DNA from: CAVQBJ01 sp963724405 | Lineage (GTDB): Bacteria; Actinomycetota; Thermoleophilia; Solirubrobacterales; Solirubrobacteraceae | Length of the DNA stretch: 64,000 bases | Direction: 5' to 3' | Assembly (NCBI GenBank): GCA_963724405.1 | Contig: CAVRUQ010000012.1 | Location: forward strand, 558,001 to 622,000 | Part shown: positions 42,979-51,744 of the stretch, one piece after another | Position numbering within the stretch: the stretch's first letter is position 1 | Layout of the letters: each line of letters opens with the position of its first letter | Notes under the pieces: model-generated | Database searches by the model: none | What the model saw: the letters and a program-made list of their open reading frames with translations, nothing else | What the model was told of the DNA's origin: nothing | Translations under genes and position numbers: made by a program

Positions 42979-44676
42979 ATGAACGACATCTCGGCCTCCA
43001 TCGTCATCCCCACCCGCGCACGGCCGGACTACCTCGAGGTCGCGCTGCGCTCGATCGCGCCCCAGGCCGCCGCGGCGGGAGCCGAGGTGCTCGTCGTCGA
43101 GGACGACGCCTCGACGCCCGGCGTCCGCGAGATCGCCGAGCGTTACGGCGCCCGCCACCACGGCCACGGCCGCCCGCGCGGCCTCAACGTCGCGCGCAAC
43201 ACGGGCGTGAGCGAGAGCAGCGGGGATCTCGTCGTGTTCATCGACGACGACGTGCGCGTGCGCCCCGGCTGGCTCGACGCGCTCCTCGCCGCCGCCGCGG
43301 CGGCGCCCACGGTCGAGGTGTTCACCGGCCCGATCATCCCGGTCCTCGAGGGCCGCCCGCCGCGGACCTGCGGCCGGGAGGGCCCGCCGATCACCGCGCT
43401 GGAGCTCGGGCCCGTCGACACCGAGGCCCGCTACGCGTGGGGCGCGAACATGGCCATTCGCCGCTCGGCGCTCAGCCGCGTGGGGCCGTTCGACACGACG
43501 CTCGAGGGCGCGGGCGACGAGCAGGAGTGGCAGGATCGCCTGCGCGCCGGCGGATCGCCGCCGCCCCGCTACATCGCCGCCGCGGCGCTCGAGCACCGGC
43601 GCACCGCCCGCGACGCCCGGTTGCGGCACCTGGCCGGCGCCGCGCGGGCGCGCGGCCGCGCGGCCCGGCGCTTCGACGCCTGGCGCGGCGCGGCGCCGTC
43701 GCGCAGCCGCGAGCTCATCACGCTGGCCGGGTGCGTCGGACACGCCGTGCGCTACCGCTGCCCGGCCGCGCTCGTGATGGTCGCGCACAGCGGCGGACGG
43801 CTCGGTGAGGCGATCCGCGAGCGAGGGGGCGGCCGCAGCAGGGCGGTGCCCGCGCCCCCGGGCGGCCCCGACGCGCGTGACGACTTCCTGTCGGGGTGCA
43901 GCGGCACCGTCGGCGGCCGCGACGCATTGCGCCGGGAGACGCTCGACCGCCTGCTCGACGCGCGCGAGCTGGTGAGCGGCCGCCGCGCCGCGCTCGCTCG
44001 CGCCGCGCGCCGCCGGCCGCCCACCCGCCGCGTGCTCGTGCTCGCGGTCGTGCGACCGGAGCACGAGCATCGCTTCGCCATGATCGAGGCGGAGCTGCGG
44101 CAGTCACGCCACGCGGTGAGCGTTCATGCCGGGCCCCCCGCCGGCCGGGGCAAGTTCGAGAGCCTCAACGATCTGCTGGCCGAGCATCCGCCCGTGCACT
44201 ACGACTGGCTGCTCGTCGTCGACGACGACATCGAGCTGCCGCACGGGTTCCTCGATCGCTTCCTCTTCCTGGCCGAGCGCTTCGGTCTCGACCTCGCCCA
44301 GCCCGCGCATCGCCTCGCCTCGCATGCCGCCTGGGAGGTCACGCGACGCCATCCGCGCAGCAGCGTGCGCGAGACCGGGTTCGTCGAGATCGGGCCGCTG
44401 ACCGCGTTCGCCGCGAGCACGTTCGCCGCGCTGCTGCCCTTCCCGCCGCTGCGCATGGGCTGGGGCCTCGATGTCCACTGGGCCGCGCTCGCCCGCGAGC
44501 GCGGCTGGCGCTGCGGCGTGATCGATGCGCTCCCGATCGCCCACCGCATCGCGCCCGCCGCCGGCGCCTACTCGCGCGAGGCGGCCATCGCCGAGGCGCG
44601 GGGCTTCCTCGCCGACCGCCCGTATCTGCCCGCCGCCGACGCCGCGCGGACCCTCGCGACCCACCGCCGCTGGTGA
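42979..44676 (+). CDS. two-domain glycosyltransferase (GT2 plus second GT-A-like domain)
   Basis: A 565-residue protein. The N-terminal ~260 residues are a classical GT2: ASIVIPTRARPDYLEVALRS, then VEDDAS, GLNVARNTGV and FIDDDVRV (DxD region), and YAWGANMAIRRS with acid ED/EQEWQDR. The C-terminal ~220 residues (from about 345) form a second domain with LVLAVVRPEHEHRFAM, WLLVVDDDIELPHGFLDRF (DDD) and WGLDVHWAALARERGW. Both may be active, so two sugars could be added in sequence. ATG 42979 is preferred over GTG 42907 (24 extra Gly/Arg-rich residues). The next gene starts 13 bp later. Confidence 0.85.
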   Translation: MNDISASIVIPTRARPDYLEVALRSIAPQAAAAGAEVLVVEDDASTPGVREIAERYGARHHGHGRPRGLNVARNTGVSESSGDLVVFIDDDVRVRPGWLDALLAAAAAAPTVEVFTGPIIPVLEGRPPRTCGREGPPITALELGPVDTEARYAWGANMAIRRSALSRVGPFDTTLEGAGDEQEWQDRLRAGGSPPPRYIAAAALEHRRTARDARLRHLAGAARARGRAARRFDAWRGAAPSRSRELITLAGCVGHAVRYRCPAALVMVAHSGGRLGEAIRERGGGRSRAVPAPPGGPDARDDFLSGCSGTVGGRDALRRETLDRLLDARELVSGRRAALARAARRRPPTRRVLVLAVVRPEHEHRFAMIEAELRQSRHAVSVHAGPPAGRGKFESLNDLLAEHPPVHYDWLLVVDDDIELPHGFLDRFLFLAERFGLDLAQPAHRLASHAAWEVTRRHPRSSVRETGFVEIGPLTAFAASTFAALLPFPPLRMGWGLDVHWAALARERGWRCGVIDALPIAHRIAPAAGAYSREAAIAEARGFLADRPYLPAADAARTLATHRRW

Positions 44677-44689
44677 CCGCGGCCCGCCG

Positions 44690-45868
44690 ATGAAGGTCGT
44701 CGTCGTCAGTGAGTTCTACCCGCGCCGTCACGACCCGGTGCTCGGCGTCTGGGCGCACCGCCAGGCCCTCGCCGCGCAGGCGGCCGGCGCCGAGGTCCAC
44801 GTCGTCGTGCTGCACCGGCTCATCCCGCCGCTCGCGAGCGTGCGGGGCGGTCCGCGCTCGTTCGCGGCCGCGACGGCCGCGCTCGCGCGCCAGCCGCGGC
44901 ACGACACGATCGACGGCCTCCCGGTGTCCTATGTGCGGTTCGTGTCCCCGGTCCGCTCGCGCTCGTACGCCTCGTGGGGCGCGTGGGCGGCGCCGCCGCT
45001 CGGCGTCGCGCTGCGCCACCTGCGCCGCCGCTTCCCGTTCGACCTCGTCCATGCCCACAACGCGATTCCCCCCGGCGACGCCTTGCGGCGGGTGAACGCC
45101 GGCGTCCCGATCGTCGTGTCGGTGCACGGCGGCGACGTTCTCTACACGGCGCGGACGAGCCGCGCCGGGGCCGCCGCCGTGCGGCGGAGCCTCGGCGCGG
45201 CGCGGCTCGTGCTCGCCAACAGCGAAGGGATCGCCGAGCTGTCGCGGCGCCACGGCGCCGCGGACACCCGCGTCGTGCACCTCGGGACCGACGTGCCCGA
45301 GCGAACCGCGGCGAGGTCGGGCTCGCCGACGCTCGTGACCGTGGCGCATCTCGTCGCGCGCAAGCGCCACGCGGACGTGATGCGCGCCGTGGCCGTGCTG
45401 TCCGCGCGCCACCCGACGCTGCGCTATCTGATCGTCGGCGACGGTCCCGAGCGCGGCCCGCTCGGCGCGCTCGCCGAGCGGCTCGGGATCGCCGACCGGG
45501 TCACGTTCGCCGGGCAGCTTCACCCGAGCGCCGCGCTCGAGACCTCGCGGCGGGCGACGATCTACGCGATGCCGAGCACCGAGGAGGCGTTCGGGGTGGC
45601 CTACATCGAGGCGATGGCCGCCGGCCTGCCCGCGATCGGCTGTCGCGGCGAGCCCGGCCCGGAGGAGATCGCCGCGGCCGGCGACGGCTTCCTGCTCGTG
45701 CCGCCGGGGGACATCGAGCGCCTGACCCAACGCATCGACGAGCTCCTGTCGGACCCCCACCGGCTGCGCGAGGCCGGCCAGCGCGCACGGGCGACGGCGC
45801 TCGCGCACTTCACCTGGGAGGGCTGCGGCGCGCAGACGCTCGCCGCCTACGAGCACGCCCTGCGATGA
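44690..45868 (+). CDS. GT4 glycosyltransferase
   Basis: A 392-residue GT-B enzyme: KVVVVSEFYPRRHDPVLGVWAHRQ at the start, HAHNAIPPGDALRR, SVHGGDVLYTAR, and the donor domain with VAHLVARKRHADVMRAV, LIVGDGPERGPL and the motif EEAFGVAYIEAMAAGLP. Cytoplasmic assembly of the polysaccharide repeat unit is expected. Its stop overlaps the next start (ATGA), indicating coupling. Confidence 0.93.
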   Translation: MKVVVVSEFYPRRHDPVLGVWAHRQALAAQAAGAEVHVVVLHRLIPPLASVRGGPRSFAAATAALARQPRHDTIDGLPVSYVRFVSPVRSRSYASWGAWAAPPLGVALRHLRRRFPFDLVHAHNAIPPGDALRRVNAGVPIVVSVHGGDVLYTARTSRAGAAAVRRSLGAARLVLANSEGIAELSRRHGAADTRVVHLGTDVPERTAARSGSPTLVTVAHLVARKRHADVMRAVAVLSARHPTLRYLIVGDGPERGPLGALAERLGIADRVTFAGQLHPSAALETSRRATIYAMPSTEEAFGVAYIEAMAAGLPAIGCRGEPGPEEIAAAGDGFLLVPPGDIERLTQRIDELLSDPHRLREAGQRARATALAHFTWEGCGAQTLAAYEHALR

Positions 45869-47010
45869 AGCCGGTGCTGTTCGTCACCGGGCACGCCCCG
45901 CCGGACCGCGCGCTGCCGTTTCGGATGCTGCACGAGCACGAGGACGTCGAGTACGCGCTCTTCGGCGGTCGCTCGGCCCACGGACCGGACGCCGGGCCGC
46001 CGCCCGAGCTGCCCTTCCCCCACGTCGCCGTGAGCGAGCGGGCGGTCCACGCGCTCGCGGCCTCCGGCCGCTACCGCGCCGTCGTCGCGAGCACGGGGGG
46101 CCGGGTTGCGCTCCCCGGGGCGTGGGCCGGCGCGCGGCGGGCCGGCGTGCCGCTGCTGTTGTGGAGCTCGCTGTGGGCGCACCCGCGCACCACAGCGCAC
46201 GCGCTCAGCTACCCCCTGCTGCGAGCGCTCTACCGGCGGGCCGACGCCATCGTGACCTACGGCCCGCACGTGAGCGAGTACGTGCGGGCGCGCGGCGCGC
46301 GGAACGTGCACATCGCGCCACAGGCCGTCGACAACGCCTTCTGGGGCGCCCCGGCCGGCAGCGGGGGGCTCGGCGCGGCGGCCGGCGCGTGGCCCGTGGA
46401 CGCGGGCGCAAAATTTGTGTTTGTCGGACGGCCGGTGTGGGAAAAAGGCCTGCAGGTGCTGCTCTCGGCCTGGCGTGCCTCAGGTCTCGCAGCACCGGCC
46501 GCCGCGCTCGTCCTCGTCGGTGTGGGATCTACCCCCCCTTGGATCCCCACCGACGGCGCGGTGGTCATCAGCCGGGGCCGGAGGCGTGCGAGGACATTCA
46601 TTCCGGGGCCGTCGGTCACTTCGTTCGCGCCGGTCGAACCCGACGAACTCCGCAACTTCTACCGCGCCGCCGACGTTCTCGTGATGCCCTCGATCCCGAC
46701 GAGCACCTTCCGCGAACCGTGGGGGCTGGTGGCCAACGAAGCGATGAATCAGCGCACCCCAGTCATCGCCAGCACCGCCGTCGGCGCCGCCGCCGGCGGG
46801 CTCGTCCGGCACGAGCGCAACGGCCTCGTCGTACCGGCGGGGGCGGCCGAGGCCCTCGCCGCCGCGCTGCGGCGCGTCGCGGTCGACAGCGCCCTGCGCG
46901 CCCGGTTGGGCGATGCCGCCGCCGCGGACGTGCGGGAGTACACGCCGTCGGCCTGGGCGGACGGGATGTCGCGGGCGCTCGCTTCCGTCGGTCGCTCCCG
47001 GGAGCATTGA
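45865..47010 (+). CDS. GT4-like glycosyltransferase
   Basis: A 381-residue GT-B protein with VASTGGRVALPGAWAGARRAG, WSSLWAHPRTTAHALSYPL and TYGPHVSEYVRARGARNVH, then a donor domain VGRPVWEKGLQVLLSAWR and EPWGLVANEAMNQRTPVIAS. Codons in one stretch (about 46410-46455) are unusually AT-rich for this genome (AAA TTT GTG TTT, GAA AAA). That suggests a recombined patch or selected slow codons. It is coupled to the preceding GT4 by ATGA. Confidence 0.88.
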   Translation: MKPVLFVTGHAPPDRALPFRMLHEHEDVEYALFGGRSAHGPDAGPPPELPFPHVAVSERAVHALAASGRYRAVVASTGGRVALPGAWAGARRAGVPLLLWSSLWAHPRTTAHALSYPLLRALYRRADAIVTYGPHVSEYVRARGARNVHIAPQAVDNAFWGAPAGSGGLGAAAGAWPVDAGAKFVFVGRPVWEKGLQVLLSAWRASGLAAPAAALVLVGVGSTPPWIPTDGAVVISRGRRRARTFIPGPSVTSFAPVEPDELRNFYRAADVLVMPSIPTSTFREPWGLVANEAMNQRTPVIASTAVGAAAGGLVRHERNGLVVPAGAAEALAAALRRVAVDSALRARLGDAAAADVREYTPSAWADGMSRALASVGRSREH

Positions 47011-47026
47011 TAGCGTGCGGCGGCCG

Positions 47027-47566
47027 ATGCGACGACGAACGGCTCCCATCGCCTTGGCGTGCGCGCTCGCCTGCGCGCTCGGCCTGCCGGCCGCGGCGAG
47101 CGCCGACGCGGGCGCGGCGATCGTGCAGCAGTGCACGAGCACCGGCCAGGTGAGCGACACGTACTCGCAGGCGGCCTACAGCGAGGCCCTGCGCGAGCTC
47201 GGCGCCGACGTCGTCGAGTACACCCCCTGCGCCCAGCTGATCCGCCAGGCGCAGCTCGCCGCGGCGGCGCGCGCCGGGGGAGGGGCGGCGTCCAGCCTCT
47301 CGGGGGCGCCGAGTGTGCCGGCCGCGTCGTTCACGCCGAAGGAGCGCGCCGCGATCGCGGCCCTCGCCTCGCCGAAGACCGGCGGGGCCCCGGTGTCGAT
47401 CGCCGGCAAGCTCGTTCGACCCGGTCTCGTGCCCGTCAGCCTGGCCTCGGCCGTGAACACGCTGCCCACCGCGCTCCAGGTGCTGCTGGCGATCCTCGCG
47501 GCCGCGGCGCTGCTCGCCCTCGGACGCGTCCTGCGCAATCGTGTCGGTGATCGCGGCCCCCACTGA
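47027..47566 (+). CDS. exported small protein with C-terminal membrane anchor
   Basis: A 179-residue protein with a signal peptide (IALACALACALGLPAAASA), an exported segment holding two Cys (VQQCTSTG and EYTPCAQL, likely a disulfide), a low-complexity Ala/Ser/Pro part, and a C-terminal helix (LPTALQVLLAILAAAALLALGR) with a basic end. The pattern QCTSTGQVSDTYSQAAYSEALRELGAD recurs, from memory, in actinobacterial exported hypotheticals next to O-antigen ligase genes. ATG 47027. It overlaps the ligase gene by 26 nt, so the products probably act together at the cell surface. Confidence 0.7.
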   Translation: MRRRTAPIALACALACALGLPAAASADAGAAIVQQCTSTGQVSDTYSQAAYSEALRELGADVVEYTPCAQLIRQAQLAAAARAGGGAASSLSGAPSVPAASFTPKERAAIAALASPKTGGAPVSIAGKLVRPGLVPVSLASAVNTLPTALQVLLAILAAAALLALGRVLRNRVGDRGPH

Positions 47567-49838
47567 GGCGCGCCCGCTCCCGGTCCTGCCCGCGAGCGCG
47601 CGCTGCGCCCCGGGGCCCGCGCGGACGGCCCGACTGCGCCCGGACGCCTGGGGGACGGCGCTCGTCGCGCTGCTGCTCTGCTGGGTCACGTTCCAGGCCA
47701 GCGGCGGACTGACGCTCGCCACGGCGACCGAGGTCGAGATGGCGCTCACCCTCGGCGGCGGGCTCGTCATCGCCGCGACCGTGCTCGTCCTGCGCGACCG
47801 CTCCCGCTGGCGGGCACACGGGATGTGGCCGGCGATCGGGATACTCGGGCTGACCGCGCTCACGGCGCTGTCGGTGGCCTGGTCGGTGACGCCCGACGCC
47901 AGCTGGCAGGAGGCGAGCCTCATCCTCGCCTACGCGGTGACGTTCATCGCCGCCGCGGTGCTGGCCCGCGCGATCCCGGCTCGCGCCCCCTCGGTGCTCG
48001 GGGGGATCGTGCTCGCCGCCGTCGTCGTGTGCGGGTACGCGCTGGCCACGAAGGTGTTCCCCAACCGGCTCGACCCGAACGAGATCTACGCGCGGCTGCA
48101 GGCCCCGTACTCCTATTGGAACGCGATCGGGCTCACGGCGGCGATGGGCATCGTCGGGTGCACGTGGCTCGGCGCGCGTCGCGACGGCCACCCGGCGCTC
48201 AACGCGCTCGCCTACCCGGCCACCGGCCTGTGCTTCGTGACGTTGATGCTCGCCTACCCGCGAGGCGCGCTGCTCGCCCTGGCGCTCGGGCTGGCGCTGT
48301 GGTTCGCGGCCGTGCCGCTGCGCCTGCGCGGCGCCGCCGTGGTCATCCTCGGAATCGGCGCCGCCCTGCCGGTCGTGGCCTGGGCGTTCATGAACTCCGC
48401 GCTGTCGAAGGATCCGCCGACGCCGCTCGTGGAGCGCGTGAGCGCGGGGCACCAGCTCGGCGTCCTCGTGCTGGCGCTCGTGCTCGTGCTGCTCGTCGTC
48501 GGGCTCGCGATCGGCTACCTGACCGGTCGCCGGGCGCCCCCGCCTCGCGTGCGCCGGCGCGCCGGCACCATCCTGCTCGCCGGCCTGGCACTCGCGCCGG
48601 TGCTCCTCGTGCTCGCGCTGACCGCGGGCCATCGCGGACTGACCGGCACGATCACCCACGACTACAACACGCTCACCAACCTCAACCCGTCGATCTCCAA
48701 CGGTCCCGGCCGGCTGACCTCGGTCGGGAGCGTGCGCGCGCTGTACTGGGACGAGGCGCTGAAGGTGTGGCGGGCACATCCCGCGGTCGGCGCGGGCGCC
48801 GGCGGGTATCAGACCGCGCGCCTGCGGTACGCGCACGACACGCTCGACGTCCGCGACGCGCACGGCTACGTCGTGCAGACGCTCGCGGACCTCGGGCTGC
48901 TCGGCCTCGTGCTCAGCCTCGCGCTGTTCGTCGTGTGGTGGGCGGCGGCGGCGCGCAGCGCGCGTCCCTTCGGCCTGCGCTGGGTCCGTCGCCCGTCGCC
49001 CTCCGGGCGGGTCCGGTGGCGGCTGCGACGCGTCCGGGCCCCGTACACCCCGGATCGGATCGCGCTCCTGACGATGCTGGCGATCGTCGTCGTCTTCGGG
49101 GTGCATTCGACGATCGACTGGACGTGGTTCGTGCCGGGCGACGCGGTCGTCGCGCTGCTGTGCGCCGGCTGGCTGGCGGGGCGCGGACCGGCCGAGACCG
49201 AGCCGGCCGCCTCGACGCTGTCGGTCGCCGTCCCGCGGCATCCCGACGGTCGCCGGGCCCGCCTGCTCGGCGCGCTCGGCCTGCCGGCGGCGCTGCACGT
49301 GCGCCGACCGGTCGACATCGGCGTGGCCCGCGCGCTCGCGGTCTGCGCGATCCTCGCCTTCGCGGTGGTGGGGGCCTGGACGCAGTGGCAGCCACAGCGC
49401 TCGGTCGACGCCGGAAACGCCGCGCTCGTCGCGCTCGACGCCCGCGAGCCCGCGCTGGCGCTCGCGGACGCGCGCCTCGCCGTCAGTCGCGATCCGCTCT
49501 CGCTCGACGCGCTCACCGTCCTCTCCGAGGTCCAGCTGAGCGCCGGCGACGTCGCGGGCGCCCAGGCAACGCTCAATCGGGCCGTGACGTTGCAGCCGGC
49601 CAACCCGCAGGCGTGGCTCGAGCTGGCCGCGCTCGACGAGGCCCCGGCCGTCCACGACCCGAGGGCCGCGCTGTCGGCACTGCGCCCGGCGATCTTCCTC
49701 GATCCGAGCTCGGCCACGGCCGACGGCGAGTTCGTCGCCGCGCTGCGCCTGGCGCAGCCGTCGACACCGATCATCGGCGTGCGGCCGGCGGTCCCGCTGA
49801 CCCACACGCGGGCGCCCGGCGCCGGCGGCGGTCGCTAG
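47541..49838 (+). CDS. O-antigen ligase/polymerase-family membrane protein with TPR tail
   Basis: A 765-residue protein with about twelve transmembrane helices to residue ~590 and a C-terminal ~150-residue TPR-like region (ALALADARLAVSRDPLSLDAL, LNRAVTLQPANPQAWLELAAL). The long external loop contains GSVRALYWDEALKVWRAHPAVGAGAGGY and HDTLDVRDAHGYVVQTLADLGLLGL, the Wzy_C/WaaL signature with the functional His. It should join polysaccharide repeat units, or ligate them to a lipid or wall acceptor, outside the membrane. GTG 47541 overlaps the preceding gene. It converges on the methyltransferase gene. Confidence 0.88.
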   Translation: MSVIAAPTEARPLPVLPASARCAPGPARTARLRPDAWGTALVALLLCWVTFQASGGLTLATATEVEMALTLGGGLVIAATVLVLRDRSRWRAHGMWPAIGILGLTALTALSVAWSVTPDASWQEASLILAYAVTFIAAAVLARAIPARAPSVLGGIVLAAVVVCGYALATKVFPNRLDPNEIYARLQAPYSYWNAIGLTAAMGIVGCTWLGARRDGHPALNALAYPATGLCFVTLMLAYPRGALLALALGLALWFAAVPLRLRGAAVVILGIGAALPVVAWAFMNSALSKDPPTPLVERVSAGHQLGVLVLALVLVLLVVGLAIGYLTGRRAPPPRVRRRAGTILLAGLALAPVLLVLALTAGHRGLTGTITHDYNTLTNLNPSISNGPGRLTSVGSVRALYWDEALKVWRAHPAVGAGAGGYQTARLRYAHDTLDVRDAHGYVVQTLADLGLLGLVLSLALFVVWWAAAARSARPFGLRWVRRPSPSGRVRWRLRRVRAPYTPDRIALLTMLAIVVVFGVHSTIDWTWFVPGDAVVALLCAGWLAGRGPAETEPAASTLSVAVPRHPDGRRARLLGALGLPAALHVRRPVDIGVARALAVCAILAFAVVGAWTQWQPQRSVDAGNAALVALDAREPALALADARLAVSRDPLSLDALTVLSEVQLSAGDVAGAQATLNRAVTLQPANPQAWLELAALDEAPAVHDPRAALSALRPAIFLDPSSATADGEFVAALRLAQPSTPIIGVRPAVPLTHTRAPGAGGGR

Positions 49839-49846
49839 CAATCCGA

Positions 49847-50476
49847 TCAGAACCGGGCGCGCCGCGCGCTCGCCAGCAGCGTCCGGCGGGCCCCGGGCGG
49901 ACCCCCGAGTCCTTCCATGCGCACCGCCTCGAAGCGGAAGTCGGTGAGCAGGGCCGCGAGCGTGCGGCGCGTGTGGAAGCGCAGGTGATCGCCGCGCGGA
50001 TCGAAGTGACGCTCGAAGGCGCGCCGGGACAGGCCGAGCGCCAGCCGCGCGAGCGGGCCGTGATCCGGCGTGCTCAGCAGCAGCGTGCCCCCGGAGCGCA
50101 GCACGCGCCGGACCTCGGACAGCCAGCCGGCGGTGTCGGCCACGTGCTCGATGACCTCGCCGGCCCACACGACGTCGAAGGCGCCGTCGGGCAACGGCCA
50201 CGCGGGCGGCTCGGCCGTGACGAGGCACAGCTCGAGCGAGGGGTCGCGCTCGGCCGCGCGGCGCAGCGGCTCCTGCGCCACGTCGACTCCGGTGACGATC
50301 GCGCCGGCGGCGGCGAGCTCGGCCGCGAAGGCGCCCTCGCCACAGCCGACGTCGAGCACGCGCGCGCCGAGGGGGACATGGCGCCGCACGAAGGCGAGGC
50401 GCCGCGCGAAATCCGGCGGCGGCAGCCCGAGCGGCACATCGCTCCACAGCTCCTCGTGGTACTCACGCGCCGGCAT
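49847..50476 (-). CDS. SAM-dependent methyltransferase (type 11)
   Basis: A 209-residue class I methyltransferase with VLDVGCGEGAFAAELAAAG (motif I), VTGVDVAQEPLRRA and VWAGEVIEHVADTAGWL. In polysaccharide loci such enzymes methylate a sugar or cap the chain; the target is unknown. ATG 50476. It stands in the minus direction between forward genes. Confidence 0.85.
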   Translation of the reverse strand: MPAREYHEELWSDVPLGLPPPDFARRLAFVRRHVPLGARVLDVGCGEGAFAAELAAAGAIVTGVDVAQEPLRRAAERDPSLELCLVTAEPPAWPLPDGAFDVVWAGEVIEHVADTAGWLSEVRRVLRSGGTLLLSTPDHGPLARLALGLSRRAFERHFDPRGDHLRFHTRRTLAALLTDFRFEAVRMEGLGGPPGARRTLLASARRARF

Positions 50477-50766
50477 CGAGGGCCAAGGCTACGGGCAGCG
50501 ACGGAGGCGGCCAAGCGGCCGTCCCGCGAGCGGCAACCCGATCCGGCGATGGGGCTGCACGCTCCGAATTTGCGGCATTCACTCCGCCGCCCGGCGGGTC
50601 CTCGATGCCTGGGGCTGTACGCGGGCGGTGATCCGGTCTATGTTCCCGGTGTGCATGCCATCAAGGACGAAGTGGAGCACTCCGCCGGTTGGCCCCTGCC
50701 ACCGTCGCGACAGGAGATCGCGGGCGCGACACCGGGTGGCATCGGCGATCCGGCACGCCAACCGCG

Positions 50767-51744
50767 ATGAGGATCGCGTTCGACAGCCGCGCCTCACCTG
50801 ACCCACGCGGCGTGGGCCGGTACGCGAGGTGCCTGCTCGAGGCGCTGCGGGACACCGCTCCCGAGGGCGCGGAGCTGTTCGAGACCCACCGCCCGCGCCG
50901 CGCGGACGTGTTCCACTCGCCGTGGATCGACGGTGCGCTGCTGCGCAGTCCCTGCCCGATGGTCGTCACGCTGCACGACCTCGTCGCGCTCAAGCGGCGC
51001 AGCGAGTACCTGCACAGCGGCGCGCGTTTTCGCCTGCGCTACCTCGCGACCCAGCGCGCGGTGCGCGTCATCGTCCCCACCCACGCCGTCGAGCAGGATG
51101 CCATCGAGCGGCTTGGGATCGAGCCCGAGCGCATCGTCGTGATCGGCAAGGCGCCGGCGCCGCGGATGTACCGCCGCTGTGAGGGGGAGGTGGAGACGGT
51201 CCGCCGCCGCTACGGTCTCCCCGAGGACTACCTGCTGTGGGTCGGCGGGCTGACGCACCCCGAACCGCGCAAGCAGGTCGCCCAGCTCGCCGCGACGCCG
51301 CGCGAGCTGCCGCTCGTGCTCGTCGGTCCGGCCGCGCCCTGGGCGCACGAGCTGCCGGACGTGATCCTCACCGGATTCGTGTCCGACGACGAGCTCGCGG
51401 CGATCTACAGCGGCGCGCATGCGCTCGTGCTCCCGTCCGAGGACGAGGGGTTCGGCCTGTCGACGGTGGAGGCGCTCGCGTGCGGCACGCGCGTGGTCGT
51501 ATGCGACGTGCCCGCCCTGCGCGAGGTGCTCGACGACCGAGCGACGTTCGTCGAATGCGGCGACCTGGCCGCCCTGGTCGAGGTCGCCCAGCAGCCGCGC
51601 CGCGGCGCGCCGGGACCGCCCCGGTGGTCGTGGCCCGACGCGGCCCGCGCGACGTGGGGCGTGTACGAGAGCGCGCGCGGCACCGCGCTCCCCGGCCCGG
51701 CGCTCGGCCGCGGCCTGCGCCGGCCGGCGCCGCACTTCGACTAG
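50767..51744 (+). CDS. GT4 glycosyltransferase
   Basis: A 325-residue GT-B enzyme: RIAFDSRASPDPRGVGRYAR at the N-terminus, VTLHDLVALKRR, VPTHAVEQDAIERLG, LLWVGGLTHPEPRKQ and the motif PSEDEGFGLSTVEALACGT. It is shorter than usual because the first domain is compact. ATG 50767. Its stop codon overlaps that of the opposing phosphoglycosyltransferase gene inside the palindrome CTAG. Confidence 0.9.
   Translation: MRIAFDSRASPDPRGVGRYARCLLEALRDTAPEGAELFETHRPRRADVFHSPWIDGALLRSPCPMVVTLHDLVALKRRSEYLHSGARFRLRYLATQRAVRVIVPTHAVEQDAIERLGIEPERIVVIGKAPAPRMYRRCEGEVETVRRRYGLPEDYLLWVGGLTHPEPRKQVAQLAATPRELPLVLVGPAAPWAHELPDVILTGFVSDDELAAIYSGAHALVLPSEDEGFGLSTVEALACGTRVVVCDVPALREVLDDRATFVECGDLAALVEVAQQPRRGAPGPPRWSWPDAARATWGVYESARGTALPGPALGRGLRRPAPHFD

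Noticed and set aside
47436..50447. 1003-residue minus-strand open frame
   Set aside because: It is antisense to the O-antigen ligase gene, with highly charged, repetitive composition and no domain.
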